Positions 23,976-37,085 of a stretch of DNA of 64,000 nucleotides are shown here, piece after piece (the stretch's first letter is position 1; each line of letters starts with the position of its first letter). Origin of the DNA: Acorus gramineus (taxonomy: Eukaryota > Streptophyta > Magnoliopsida > Acorales > Acoraceae); contig JAUJYN010000067.1 in the NCBI GenBank assembly GCA_030737835.1, forward strand, positions 305,116 to 369,115, read 5' to 3'. The translations under genes and the position numbers were made by a program. Below the pieces are notes generated by a model that worked only from the letters and a program-made list of their open reading frames with translations, was not told where the DNA came from and did no database searches.

Positions 23976-26401
23976 TGTTATATATGTGTCACTTTTAGCC
24001 TATTGATTATATTTGGGCCATTTCTGACCATTTTCTTTTTCAATCAAAATAGCAACTTTTAGCTATCTGCATGAGTTTGAGTACTCCAATTGAAAATCTA
24101 ACTGCATATTATGGGTCCTAGTACCATTTTGTATCACCCATAAAATTTTTATCGAATTCCGGTAACGTTTTAAAAATTATGCAGTTCCGAACCGTATCGA
24201 GTTTTGGGCGTTACTGGTTTGATGGGAGGCATAGTGTTAGGATATTTTGGTGAATGTGGTAACCTTATGTAACCTTACCCCCCCCCCCTTGCTTAATAGT
24301 TAAATAACCATTGGTTATTTAGATTGTTAATGGGTGAGTTTAGGTTAGGTATACCCCCCCCCTTATTTCCATTGCTCTCACCCCCCCCCCCAAATGAGAA
24401 TTTTTTGAGCTCTCTCTCTCTCTCTTTCTCACTCTCACGTCACCCTCTCTTCCTCTTCCTCTCACACTCTCTTTCACTCCCCTTTTGTTTGGAAAGTGAG
24501 AAGACCAAGGAGAAAGAAGAAGCACAAAAGGTGTGTGTGTGTGTGTTGTTATTGTAGTTGATTCTTTTCTCTCTAGCTCCCTCTTATGCCCCCCTTTATC
24601 CCCTGTTTTTAGCCAAGAAGGGCTGGTGGAGAAGCTGAGAAGGTGGTGGTAGTGGTGGTGGTGGTTGAGGTGGACGTGGGCGCATCGAGGGCCCCCGAAT
24701 CTCCCCCTTTCATTCCCTCTCTTTTGGTGAGCTCTCCCCCTTCTTTCCTTTGAGTTTTCTTGTTCTAGGGGATGTGAGGGTGATCATGCGTGTTGGGTTT
24801 ATGGGTTAGGATGTGTGAGGAGGGTGGGGGGAGGGGTTAAGAGTGGCTGGGCGCGAGTGCGGCTCTGTCCGCGTGTGTGCGCGCACAGGCGCGCGCGCAG
24901 ACGTGTGCTGGTGGGCGCATAGGCGGGAGCGTACGCATGCACGCCGAGTGCGCGCGGGCGCGCGCTAGAGTGCGCACTCGCGCAGCAGCGCGTCTAGGCG
25001 CTCGATAGGGCGCCAACGGGAGCGGGGGCGCGTGCGCTCATGTGTACACGTGCGGGGCCACGCATGTGGCTGCCTGAGGGCTCGGATGGGTGCTGGGGCA
25101 CTCGAGCATGCGTGCATACGTGCGTGCTTGCATGCGTGCGAGCCCGTATGCGTGCATGTCTAAGTCTTAGGCATTTCCAGTTAATTCCAAGTGTTTTTAT
25201 GTAGTTATACTCACCATATTGAATGCCCTTGTCCTGCAGATCTTGGCGAAGGGTCACGCAATGACCCGGGTTGCGGTGAGTGGGTCGATCCAACCCAGTT
25301 GGGAGGCGTTCAATTTACGTAGACGTGCATTGCCCTCCCCTGGGGCACCATAACTACATATTGACCTTTATGTTATTGCTTGCCTTGCTAGGTTTCATCC
25401 ATGCCATATTAGATAGTATGCTAGGACTATGCATCCTAGTATCACGTGTAGGGACCCATGCTTGTCTATGCATCATGTCCCATGCTAGCTTAACCATGAT
25501 TTATACATGCTCCCATCTTGTCTAAGCATATCCTTAGCCTGTCTATGAAGAAGCATAAGTATAGGCATGCCTTAAATGATATTATGACCTTGTGGTTATA
25601 CATATTTAGATGCTTCCTTGATCAAATTACATGTATAATTATTATGCATGTTATATATTTAATATATGCTTATATGAAACGATGAACCTTGTCTAATGAG
25701 GTTAGGCATGGGTATGACCTCTGATGGGGTCATACCATGGCATTGACACTACGAATGATATGTTTTCCCCGCATCTGAGTTATGCGCCCTGGAGGGAATT
25801 CATGAGAATTCGTTACCTTTTTCGATGTCTAAATGACCGACGACGACGAATCCATGAGGATCATATTCGCGAGTGTCGAGTGTTCTCTACTTCGTCAACT
25901 CTGTGTTGAAGCTACCCGGCTTATAGCTGTCCTGCGAGGTGCTCCCAGACACTACTCATGACGCCTGTTGGTGCGCCCATATGGTAGAGGTAGCGGTCAT
26001 GAGAGGCCACCAGGTAGAGGCTACCCGGGAGAGGGCTACCGGATGACGAACGGTGTAGAGTGAGTCGACTTTCTCCCTATAATCCTATGTCACCCGGTGA
26101 GGGTGAGGGTGAGGGTGTGGTGGACTCGGGTTGTTACACGACCCACCAGCTTATGTAGTTGCTTCCATCTGTTGGGACCATAATTCCTTCGAATGTTAAT
26201 ATGAGTTGTGTTGCATGAATTATACCATTCACTGAGCGTGTGGCTCACCCCTCGCATTTGTTTTCCTCCAGTTGGCGTTGAGTCGGATTTGAAGGAGGAG
26301 CTCCCTTAGGCGCAGTACCAGAGGCAGTGCAGCGTCCGTGTTTTGGGTCTTGCGAGCGAGAGGCCATCAGCATCCCCCTTTTTCCTTGTATGTATTAATA
26401 C
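23976..26401 (+). mobile_element. Family LTR interrupted by the hAT element
   Basis: It starts TGTTATATATGTGTC and is collinear with the family LTR. It has a GC-rich block at about 24840-25150, and the 36-nt unit at 25240-25275 with GGGTCA and TGACCC arms. The long hairpin follows at about 25297-25345, and TGAGC/GCTCA and an acceptor-like CCTCCAG near 26270. It stops at the hAT TSD. A 36-bp stub resumes at 46563. Its last ~300 bp, including the GTGACA end, are missing. Confidence 0.85.
25240..25275 (+). other. 36-nt microexon-like unit
   Basis: GTCCTGCAG lies before and GTGAGTGGG after, 36 nt apart. The internal stem is GGGTCA (25251-25256) with TGACCC (25262-25267) and loop CGCAA. E2 and E3 have GGTCG with CGACC, so the stem bases changed together. 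Confidence 0.6.
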
Positions 26402-28799
26402 CATAGTTTTAAATAGCGATTGATATATCGTTTTCACCGACGAAAATGATAATTCACGGGGGATTCGCGAAGGATTATCGAAATCACGCTGACGTCAGCA
26501 TGACATCAGCGCTATATCGTCGATATATCGACTAGTCGGGTCGGGTGGCCAGCCCGACCCAACTGCGTATTTTTTTTTTAAAACGGCTATGAAGCCGTTG
26601 TGGCCCCAATGGCTATATAGCCGTTTGGGGGGTTTATTTTCATAAACCCCCCCCCATCAATTTTTTTTTTTTTTGGTCCTTTCCCGAATCCTATAAATAC
26701 TCTCCCAAACCCCCATTCTCACAACAACAACTCAATACACTTCTTCTCTACCATTCAATCACTCTCAATCTCTCAATACAATCTCTAGTTCTCTACTCTC
26801 TCTTTTAGCAAACAATTTTTTCTCAAGATCCCTCAATCCCAAAAGAAACCAAAAATCCACAAAAAAAAATCCAAAAATCCATCAAAAATCCAAAAAATTC
26901 CTATCTTGGTGGAGATATTGGTGGACTACTGTTATGCCTGTGTCATTTGGAGCGCTCTGATTGAAAATTTGGCTACATAATTTTTCTCCTCGAAGTTATG
27001 TATTTCCAATTTGGTATTTGGATTTGATTTTGTTAAAATCCAAGATAAAGAGGTTTAAATATGATTTTATTATGAGATGTCCAGTTTTGAGTTAGCTTTC
27101 GTACAAAAGTGGAATTAGATCAACTGGATTCATGTAGTAAAAGTTATGGGTATTTTTCCAAGTATACCCCGGGGATGAAAAATTCTGGCAGCAGCCATGT
27201 TCAATGTTTAGCTCACCTTTCGGAATAGCTGGAGGGATGATGTGATCTTGGAATAAACATGAAAGTTGTAGATAATCTTCTTGGCTTTCCAGTGGACTTT
27301 GAATTGTGTAATTCGGAGCTAGATTGAGGAAGTTATTTCTGTTCTAGTGAAGCATGTGCAGAATTTTTAGTCAAGGGATGAATTGGTCATTTTGGACCCC
27401 TCTTTTAGATATTTATTTGTGCCCAAAATATATATATCTCTCTCTCTCTCCCTCCCACTCCCAACGTGGGATTCTTGGCTCTCCCTTCTCCCTTTCAAAG
27501 CCCCCCAAGTGTTTGTGTCAAACTCACAAAGAAAAGAGAAGGAGAAGGTGCAAGTGCAAGTCTAGATTTGTGTAGGTGTTGTTGTTGATTGATCTCCTCT
27601 CTCTCAAGCACCCTCTCATATCTTGTTCTCCCCCCCCCCCCCCCGATTTTCAGCCAAGAAGGAGGCTGAGGAGAGGCAGAAGAGGTGGTGATGGTGCTGG
27701 TGGTGGTTGAGGTGATCGTGGGCGCGTCGAGAGCCCCGCATCTCCCCCTTTCCCTTTCCCTCTTTTGGTAAGTCCTCTTCCCCTTCTTTTTGATTTTTAG
27801 GGTTGTTGGGATGGTTAGGGTGTTCATGCATGCTATGCATATGAGTTAGAGTGTGTGTGAGGGGTTGGGGAAGGTTAAAAAGGGGTAAAGGAAGGCTGGG
27901 CGCGCGCAGGGGGTTGTCTGCGCGAGTGCGCGCGCAGGCGCGTGCGCAGAAGGGCGCTGGCAGGTGCGCGCGGAGTGGGCGCCCGGTTGCGCGCAGGCGC
28001 TGGCGCGAGCGGGGGTGCGCGCGAGAGTGCGCGCGAGTGCGCGCGGGCGCGCACGAGCATGCGCGCGCGGGGCAGTGCGCCTGGGCATGCGCCTGGGCGC
28101 GAGGCTGGGGGCCAGTGCATGCGCGCGAGTGCGTGCGCGTGCTGGGGCATGCGCGGGGTTCTGCACGGGCGCGCGGCAGTGCGCCAAGGGTGCTGGGGCG
28201 CGTGCGTGCGTGCGTATGCGTGTGTGCGCGTGCGGGGGGCCATGCGTGTGGCTGCCCGAGGGTTCGGGTAGGTGTCGGGGCACTCGGACTCGCGTGCGTA
28301 CATGTGTGCTCGCATGCGTTCGAGTCCGTATGCATGCTTGTCCGAGTATTTGGTATTTCTAGTCAATTTTATATTTGTGTAGTTTACTCACCATATTGAA
28401 TGCCCTTACCTTACAGATCTCGTCAGATGGGATGCGCGAGGTCCCGGGTAATGGTGAGTGGTTCGATTCCAATCCCCCCCCCCCCCCCCTCTCTAGGGAT
28501 GCACTCGACGAGCGTAGACGCGCGTCGCGCATGCATGGGACCCCCTAGCTAATATGTAGATATCTATGTTAATGCATGTTTTACTATGATGTAACCATGC
28601 CATATTAGACATTGTATGCTAGGGATATACATCCATGTATCATGTATAGAGGCCCGTACATGCCTAGACACCATGTCCTGTGCTTAAAAAGCCTTGATCT
28701 ATGCATGTTTCCAATTTAGTTTAATTTAATTAAATCAAATGTGATTATATTGTTGTAAGCATGCCTTAGAGAATATTATAACCTAATTGTTATAATATA

Positions 28800-31700
28800 T
28801 GTCACGCCCCAGGGCGGCCGTCCCCAGGTCGCGGCAAGTGTATACAAGATATCAGCAGTCTAACCAGGAGTTCAATAATATACCCTAAACAATATCAACA
28901 ATGATAACACATACAGCAATGAGGCTGACATGATATATACACAAATAGCGGAAGCTAAAAGACTGAATCTGTAAATCAAAAACATATTACAGACTCGATA
29001 CATAATCAACTGTCCTGTGAGAGCCAATATATACAACGACATCCAATATAATACAAACGAGTGCCCAAGCACGGAAATATAATACATACAATCAAAGAAA
29101 GGATGCTGATGGCCTCTAACACTCGCGGGATGTGAGGCTGCTCCTGTCACGCCCCAAGGCGGCCGTCCCCAGGATGCGGCAAGTGTATACATGAAATCAG
29201 CAGTCTATACAGGAGGTCAATAATATACTCTAAACAACCCCAAAAATGACAACACATACGAAAGCAAGGCTGACATGATAGCGGAAGCTAAAAGACTGAA
29301 TCTGTAACTCAAACACATTACAGACTCGATACATAATCAACTGTCCACTGAGAGCCAATATATACAATGACATCCAATATAATACAAACCGGTGCCCAAG
29401 CACAATATAATACATACAAATCAAAAAGGGATGCTGATGGCCTCTAACACTCGCGGAAATGTGGCGCTGCACCGCTACTGCTGAGGTCCCTCGGGGAGCT
29501 CCTCCTCCAGATCCGACTCAGATAACACTGGAGAAAAATATATGCGAGGGGTGAGCCACACGCTCAGTGAATAGCACAACCCATGCATCACAATTCATAT
29601 TAACCACCATTTTATTATTATTCAAGCCCCAAAGTGACAGGAACTACACAATCCTGTGGGTCGCTACATCGCCGACCCACCACACCCTCACCCCTCAATA
29701 GGTGACATAGGATATTGGGACTGACTAGGCTGTTAATCACCCTTGGTCCACCGATAGTCTCTCCTCCACTCCGTAGCCGCTTGGCCTACTCCCACACTTC
29801 AGCACAGTCCGAATCCAAATCAGGAGGTACCTACTGATGGGAGCCCTCTCACGGGACGGCCTTTCTAACGCTGGGGCAGTCTCTATACGGATCCAACGAA
29901 GGAAACAAAAACAGCCTATCCATACGCATACGATCCACTCGGATCCGCGGTACCCTTAACTGGAAAAAGAAACCCTGGGAAGGCACCATGAGGTCCCGAT
30001 ATAGGATATCCCGACAACCAAACAAGGAACACGGAGTACCCTAGCCCGGGTCTCAACGCTGACTTCGCAAGGCCCCTTAATCCAGAGAAGGGAGACTCTA
30101 CTGGTGTCATGAATTCTTCAGAATTCCTCCACGGCGCATAACCAAGATGCGGGGAACATATATAATAACTACCAGGTTATAATACATACTAAGGCATGCA
30201 AAAATACCATAAGTTAGCATTTAATTGAATAAATTAAACTAATAGGACACATGCATAGATCGAGGCTTTCCTAGCATGAAACATGGTGTCAGGATGCATG
30301 GCTCATACACATATCCTAAGGGTGCAAGTCCCTAACATACAAAGTCTAGGGTGGCATGCATTCTACACGCTAATCATGCTTGCATGGATTACATATTATA
30401 CAAGTTAATATTAAACTATGGTGCCCCAGGGGAGGACGGTATACGCCCAAGTGCATATAGCGCCTCCCTACTGGGTTGGGTTGTCCCACTCACCAATAAC
30501 CGGGTCGTCGCGCGACCATCCGTCAAGATCTGCAAGACAGGGTAATCAACTCGGTGAGTAAAATACACAAAATACACTAAAATACACAAAAATACCCAAC
30601 ACTCGGACAAGCGTACATACGGCCCGTACGCACGCGAGTCCGAGCACCCCAACTCAATCCCGAACCCCCGGGCAGCCGTACGCACGGCCACCCGCCCCAG
30701 GCGCACAGCCGCGCACCAGCCCGCGCGCCCAGACGCACTGCTGAGCCCCTACCAGCATGCCCGGACCCGCTGCCGAGCCCCTCGGGTGCACCGCGCGCTC
30801 ACTGCGCCCCAGCGCAGCAACTCGCGCGCACACCCGCACGCCCTGCGCCCCAGCGCAGCACCCCGCGGGCACCACCCACTCACCTCACCGCGCGCGCACA
30901 GCACGCACTGCGCCTCTGTGCAGCGCTCCGTGCGCACGCCCTTGCACAGCCCCCTGCGCGCAGCACCCGCACGCGGCCCCGCGCGCACAGCACGCACTGC
31001 GCCTCTGCGCAGCGCCCCGCGCGCACGCCCCCGCACGGTGCCCAGCTCGCATCACCCGCACACTCCTGCTCCACCCGCGCGCGCGTGCCCTGCCAGCCTG
31101 CTCTGCCCGCCCTGCCTGCCAGCCCGCCTGCCTGCGCTGCCAGCCTACCTGAGACAACCCTACCACCTCCCCGACGGCCACCAATGGCCACCAACCGCCA
31201 CCAACAGCCACCCAAACCACCATGAAAACCATACATACCCAAAAACACCTCCTAATAAAGCATCTAAACAAGAAAGGAAGGAAAAGAAACTCACCCAAGG
31301 AGAGGAAAGGAAGGGGAGGAAGATAGGGTGCTCTTCGCGCACCGAAACACCACCTCCAAGACCACTACCACCAAGGTCTCCACTCAGCCAAAGAGGGGCT
31401 GAAATCAGAGGAGAAGAGGGTCCATTAGAGGAGGAAAAACAAAGGGAAATGAAGATCCAAGACCATGGATGGATAGATCGGGTCCTCACCTATCTTTTCT
31501 CCTTCTATGGCTTCTCAATCCAACACCTCTAGCTAGGTCATATGGAGGTTTTAAAGAGAGGGGAGAGAGAGATTTTAAGTGGAGAAGATGATGAATAGTG
31601 GGGGATATGTTGTCGTCGGATTTCTTTATACTCACACACCCACCACACACTCTCACACCCACACTTAGATTAGCCCTAATTAGGTTTAGGCTAGGATTAG

Positions 31701-32071
31701 ATTAGGTTTAAGTGTGGTTTGACCCTAGTCAACCCAACCACACTAAAATCCAAACTCATTTGACCAAGTCAAAGGTCAACCTTGACCAATTCAAATCCCC
31801 CAATGACTTTTCGCTCTGTCAAAACCCGGATACGATTCGGAACTGCAAAATTCTGAAACGTTATCGGAATTCGATGAAATTTTCGTGAGTGGCTTGGAAT
31901 GGCACCAGGTCACATAATATGCAGTTAGATTTCCAATCGGACCCCTCAAACTCAGGGTGATAGCTAAAATTCCAAAATTTTAGCGGTTCCAATCAAAAAA
32001 CGAAAAAACCTGAAAAACTACCAGAATGTCCCAACGGTTACCAGAAGCTTAAAAGTGACACATATATAACA
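28800..32071 (-). mobile_element. Minus-strand compound LTR nested in the LTR
   Basis: It starts TGTCACGCCCC and ends CATATATAACA. The flanks ATATA and ATATG are an imperfect 5-bp duplication. A second LTR start occurs at 29145, so the first 345 bp of one LTR are followed directly by another, nearly full-length one. It contains the palindromic module (29991-30054), long hairpin (about 30422-30470) and GC block (about 30640-31160). Confidence 0.85.
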
Positions 32072-32521
32072 ATATGTCTCCCCGCATCTTAGTTATGCGC
32101 CCTGGAGGAATTCTTGAGAATTCATGACATTAGTAGTGTTAGAAATCGTTGTCGACGGATCCAAGAGGATTGTATCCGTGTGAGTAGGCTGTTTTCTCCC
32201 CTTCGTTGGATCCGAGTAGGGACTCCCCGGCGTTGGAAAGCTGTCCTGACAGAGGGCCCCGATCTGTAGGTACCTCCGAATGCGTTCGGAGGGTGCTGAT
32301 CGTGGGAGTATACTAGGTAGAGGCTACGCGAGGGAGAGGCTACTGGTGGACCAAGGGTGGAGAGCAGCGTAGTCTGTCCCAAAAGGCCCATGTCACCCCT
32401 AAAGAGTGAGGGTGAGGGTGGGGTGGGTCGGCAATGTTACGACCCACTAGCTTGTGTAGTTACTCCCGTTTAGGGACTTTATATATTTTAAGGTTAATAT
32501 GAGTTGTGTTGCATAGATTGT

Positions 32522-33688
32522 TGTTATGCCTGTGTTTTGATATCTCGATAAGTGATTATCGAGAGTAGTTGTTTTTCATTGGGTTCGCTTTGCGAACATG
32601 GGATCGCTCTCCCCTTCGTTGGATCCGATGTAGGAACATCTCGGGATTACAGCTGTCCTGACAGAGGGCTCCCATCTGTAGGTACTACCGATGCATTCAG
32701 GAACGTACTGACCATGGGAGTATACCAGGTAGAGGCTACCCGGGGAAAGGGCTATCGGTGGACCAAGGGTGTAGAGTGGTGAGTTGAAGAGGCCGGGTTG
32801 TAGCTGTCTTGACAGAGGGCTCCCATCCGTAGGTACAACCGATGCATTCGGGAACGTACTGATCGTGGGAGTATACCAGGTAGAGGATACCCAGGAGAGG
32901 GTTAACGAATGATATTGGTGAGGATGAGGCGAAGACACATTGCCGCGTGACCCATTCGTTGTTCGACCGTTCCCATAGTTGTTGGGTCCGGTCTCGTATC
33001 GATGTTCAAGGACATCGTTGGGCAGTTATCTAGATGTAGATGATCCAGTAGTGTTGTGTAGACCAGTAATTCCGGGTCTCTTCGACCGACGGTATGGTCT
33101 CTCCCAAAAAGTCCCAAGAGTCTCCCTCCGGGAGTGAGGGTAAGGGTGAGGTTGGTCGCGCTGCTACGTGACCCTGTTATCCATGGGTTTCCACCCATGT
33201 TTTCCTTGTGAGGAAATTGTTTGAGTATTGAACTGTAGTATGGTGATTGGTTTCTAGCCACTCACTGAGCTTGTAGCTCACCCCTCGCATACTGTTTTCT
33301 TTTCAGGGGCAGTGTTGGGCGTGGAGCTGGAGCTTTCCTGTGGCGTGGTCTTATGGGCGTGGAGCGTTCTTCCGGCGGATGGCGAGTGCGAGGCTGTCAG
33401 CAGTCCTAGAGTCATGTATGTATTGTAAATCGTGCATGTAGCACAGGTTGTATTTTCTTTGGTCTAGACTTGGCTTTCACAGGACAGTGATTGTGTATTT
33501 GGGCCTGTAATAATGTTTTTGATTTACAGACATTGTTTATATATTATGCTTCCGCTTTGCAGTCAGTTATCATTATCTTTGCTTTGCCACCTAGTGTATT
33601 GTTGTAGGAGTCTTTATTGACCTCAGGTATTGATAGCTGATATTTTATTATTGCCACGTCTCGGGGACAGCCGCCCTGGGGCGTCACA
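32522..33688 (+). mobile_element. Internally deleted second LTR copy
   Basis: TGTTATGCCTGTG, the exact LTR start, is followed directly by TTTTGATATCTCG from far inside the LTR, then runs to the LTR end. A deletion of well over 1 kb joins the two. The preceding LTR stops after TTGCATAGATTG. It carries the stem GGTCGCG with CGTGACC at about 33155. Confidence 0.75.
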
Positions 33689-33912
33689 ACTACTTGGAGG
33701 ACTTTGGTGGAGTTTTTGGAGGCTTTTGGTGGAGACTTTGAAGGCATTTGGAGGAAAACTACTCATCTTTCAATTTTTCTCCTATTTTTAGAAGTATTTA
33801 TTCTTTGTACTTAGTAGAGATTTTTTAGAAAGTAGTTAAAGTAGCATCATCCACTTAATTAAATAATTATTATTTAATTTTTTGAAACCTAAAAAATCTT
33901 TTTCTTTTTTAA

Positions 33913-34061
33913 ATGTCTTCTTCTGGAGGTAGTTCATCTAATCTAAGATCGGCTAATACAAAAGACACTGTGCATGGAAATATGGTGAATATAAAAGTAC
34001 TACTGTAAAACATATAGTCAAATGTTTACTTTGTTCACATCTATGTAGTGGTGGCATAACC
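33913..34061 (+). pseudogene. hAT transposase, N-terminal part with first half of BED finger
   Basis: The likely start at 33913 reads MSSSGGSSSNLRS. After KD the reading frame changes, and the continuation AWKYGEYKSTT then KCLLCSHLCSGGIT is the first half of a BED-type zinc finger with its CX2C pair. E2 inserted right after the ATAACC encoding Ile-Thr. The second half, RLKEHILH with the His pair, follows E2 at 43861. The frame change, which leads to a stop in the original frame, is an older defect than the insertion or independent of it. Confidence 0.85.
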
Positions 34062-34814
34062 TGTTATATATGTGTCACTTTTAACCTTCTGGTAACCGTT
34101 GGACCATTCTGGCAGTTTTTCGATTTTTTTTTTCGTTTTTCGATCGGAACCGCTAAAATTTCAGGCTGTTAGCTATCGCCCTGAGATTGAGGGCTCCGAT
34201 TGAAAATCTGACTGCATATTATGTGTCCTGGTGCCATTTAAGGCCTCTCACGAAAATTTCATCGAATTCTGGTAACGTCTCAGAATATCGCAGTTCCATG
34301 GCGTATCCGGGTTTTGACCGAGCGAGAAGTCATTGGGAGAGTTGACTCGGTCAAAGTGGGCCCATGACTTGGTCAACCCTTTTTGTTTTTATTTGTGGTT
34401 GGGTTGACCCAAGTCAAAACCCACTTAACTCATCTAATCATGCCTTAAGCCCTAATTAACCTTGGTTAACATTAATCTAAGTGTTGACTTTATATTAGTG
34501 TGAGCTAAAAAGGTTCCTACACTATTCATCTTCTTCTTCCTTGGAATTTCTCTATCCCCCTCTCTCTTTTTCTTAGTTTTGAGCCACCTATAGTGCTTGA
34601 AGCTTAAAACTCAAAACATAGAAAGGTTAGATCCGGTCCCGATCTACACCCCGGTGTTTTCGGATTCGAATTCCGAGGTGTTTAGCCCCTTCTCCCCTCT
34701 CTTTTCTCCCCTGATTTTAGCCATTTCAAGGGCTAAGGAAGAGCTTGGCGGTGGAGGTCTTTGGGGAGGTGTTTCGGTGCGCGGAGAGCAACCGAACTTC
34801 CCTTCCTTCCCTTG

Positions 34815-37085
34815 GTAAGCTCTTTTTCCTTCTTTTTTTTGGCTTAGATGCTTGTTAGGAGGGTGGTTTTGAGGTTGGGTGGTGGTCGGCGGCTGTGGGT
34901 GGCTGTTGGTGGTGGTTGGGAGGTGGTTGGAGGCCATTGGTGGCCGGAGAGAGGAGGTTGGGTTGCTCGGGCAGGGTGGTTGGCTGTCCCGGGTAGGATG
35001 GCAGCGGGCGCAGCAGGCAGCGCATCAGGTGGCCGGGCGCGCGAGCGCGTGCGCGCGGGCGTGCGCTCGGGTGGTGCAGGGGGCGTGCTGGGTGCGGTGG
35101 GTAGGCTGGCAGAGCTGGCATGTAGGATGGCTGGCGAGGCGGGCGGGCTGTGCGAGCAGGGCAGGCAGGCGGGCAGTGCTCGGGCGGGCAGGCGAGCGGT
35201 GCTCGGGCCACTCGGCGATGTGCGCAGGCAGGCAGAGCGGGCAAGCAGCGCGGGCAGGCTGGCAGGCGCGCTGGGCGGTGGTAGGCTGGCAGGCGCGCTG
35301 GGCGCCGTGCGGGCAGAGAGCGCGCGGAGCGCTGCGTAGGGGCGCAGGGCATGCTGTGCGCGCGGGGCGAGTAGGGTGCGAGCGGGGAGTGTGAGCGGGC
35401 AGGTGTGCAGGCGCAGCGCTGGGGCGCAGTGCGCGCGGGTGCACCCGGGGTTGGTCGAGCCGGTGGTACGCGCGGGGTGCGCGCGGAGCGAGGCGGTGGC
35501 ACGCAGGGTGTGCGGGTGTGCGCGCGGGTTGCTGCGCTGGGGCGCAGTGAGCGCGCGGTGCACCTGGGAGGTCTCGGCAGGGTGTCCGGGCGTGAGGGCT
35601 GGGCTCGGCAAGGCGTCTGGGGGAGGGGGCCGGGGCTCGGCTGTGCGCCCAAGGCGGGTGGCCGTTCGTGCGGCTGCCCGGGAATTCGGGAGTGAGTAGG
35701 GGTGCTCGGGCTCGCGTGCGTACAGGCCGTATGTACGCTTGTCCGAGTGTTGTGTATTTTAATGTATTCTTGGGTTTAATTGTGTGTTATACTCACCATA
35801 TTAAATACCTGTCTTGCAGATCTTGACGGACGGTCGCGCGACGACCCAGATACCGGTGAGTGGGACAATCCAACCCGGCAGGGAGGCGTTACATGCATTT
35901 GGGCGTGTACCGTCCTCCCCCGGGGCACCATAATTAATGTTAACTTGTGTAATATGAAAACTATGTAAGCATGATAATGTGTAGTATGCATGCCACCCTA
36001 GACTTTGTATGCTAGGGACTTGTACCCTTAGGACCCGTATAAGAACCATGCATCCTATTATCATGTTTCCCTACTAGGAAAACCTTGTCTGATGCATGTT
36101 CCCACTTAGTTTAATTTGGATATATCAACTGCGAGCATGTGATTGTTGGCATGTCTTAGTGAATATTGTAGGGGAGGGACCTCGCGAGGACAGCGGTGAG
36201 ACCCGGGCTAGGGTACTCCGTGTTCCTTGTTTGGTTGTCGGGATGTCCTATATCGGGACCTCACGCTGCCCTCCCAAGGTTCTTTCCCCCGTTAATATTC
36301 CAACCTCTTTATTATATGATGCATGTTCCCCGCATCCTGGTTATGCGCCCTGGAGGAATTCTGAGGAATTCATGACATTAGAGTTGTTGAGATGTGTTTG
36401 TCAGCGGATCCAAGTGGATCATATGCGTGTGGGTAGGCTGTTTCTCTTCCCTTCGTTGGATCCGTGTAGGAACTCCTCAGCATAGACTGACAAAGGGCTC
36501 CCATCAGTAGGCACCTCCTGATCTTGGACTCGGACTGTGCTGAATGTGGGAGTAGACCAGGCAATAGCAGGCTATCCTGACAGAGGGCTCCCATCAGTAG
36601 GCACCTCCTGATCTTGGACTCGGACTGTGCTGAATGTGGGAGTAGACCAGGCAAGCTACGGTGTGGAGGAGAGGCTATCGGTGGACCAAGGGTGATTAAC
36701 AGCCTAGTCAGTCCCAATATCCTATGTCACCTATTGAGGGGTGAGGGTGAGGGTGTAGTGGGTTGGCGATGTAGCGACCCACTGGATTGTTAGTCCCAAT
36801 ATCCTATGTCACCTATTGAGGGGTGAGGGTGAGGGTGTATGATTGTGTATGGATGATTATCAGGCTAATAAGTCCCAATATCCTATGTCACCTATTGAGG
36901 GGTGAGGGTGAGGGTGTAGTGGGTTGGCGACAGCGACCCACTGGCCTGTATAGCTGTTGCCATTTTGTGGCTTTTAATAATGTGATTGTGGAATAATAAG
37001 ATCTGGTGGTTAATATATATTGTGATGCATGGGTTGTGCTGTTCACTGAGCGTGTGGCTCACCCCTCGCATAATATTTTCTCCAG
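34815..37085 (+). other. Candidate two-intron leader in E2 5' LTR
   Basis: Donor CTTGGTAAGC has GT at 34815-34816 and acceptor GTCTTGCAG ends at 35819, bounding a ~1.0-kb GC-rich candidate intron. A 36-nt unit follows (35820-35855), then donor GTGAGTGGG (GT 35856) and acceptor TTCTCCAG ending at 37085. Splicing at these sites would leave about 490 nt from the last acceptor to the gag ATG. Positions are conserved in E3. No transcript evidence is available. Confidence 0.45.
35820..35855 (+). other. 36-nt microexon-like unit with hairpin, E2 5' LTR
   Basis: GGTCG (35832-35836), loop CGCGA and CGACC (35842-35846) form a 5-bp stem. Flanking AG and GT fit splice sites. A longer hairpin follows at about 35876-35923, with GGGAGG...CCTCCC at its base. 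Confidence 0.6.

Larger units (their letters stand above)
26930..33688 (+). mobile_element. Compound family LTR inside the hAT (TSD ACTAC)
   Basis: It starts TGTTATGCCTGTG and ends GGGGCGTCACA, flanked by ACTAC at 26925-26929 and 33689-33693. Joining the flanks restores continuous hAT sequence. The LTR is split by a minus-strand compound LTR (28800-32071). A second LTR start at 32522 shows a later same-orientation LTR whose middle is deleted. The GC block is at about 27895-28330, the microexon-like unit at 28417-28453 (37 nt here), and the long hairpin at about 28496-28542. A C-run lies near 28475-28489. Confidence 0.9.

Noticed and set aside
36720..36960. Regularly repeated ~90-bp blocks with GTGAGGGTGAGGGTG, CRISPR-like or telomere-like at first sight
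   Set aside because: The units are few, diverged and part of a plant LTR. The G-rich word is not the plant telomere repeat TTTAGGG, and no cas genes exist.
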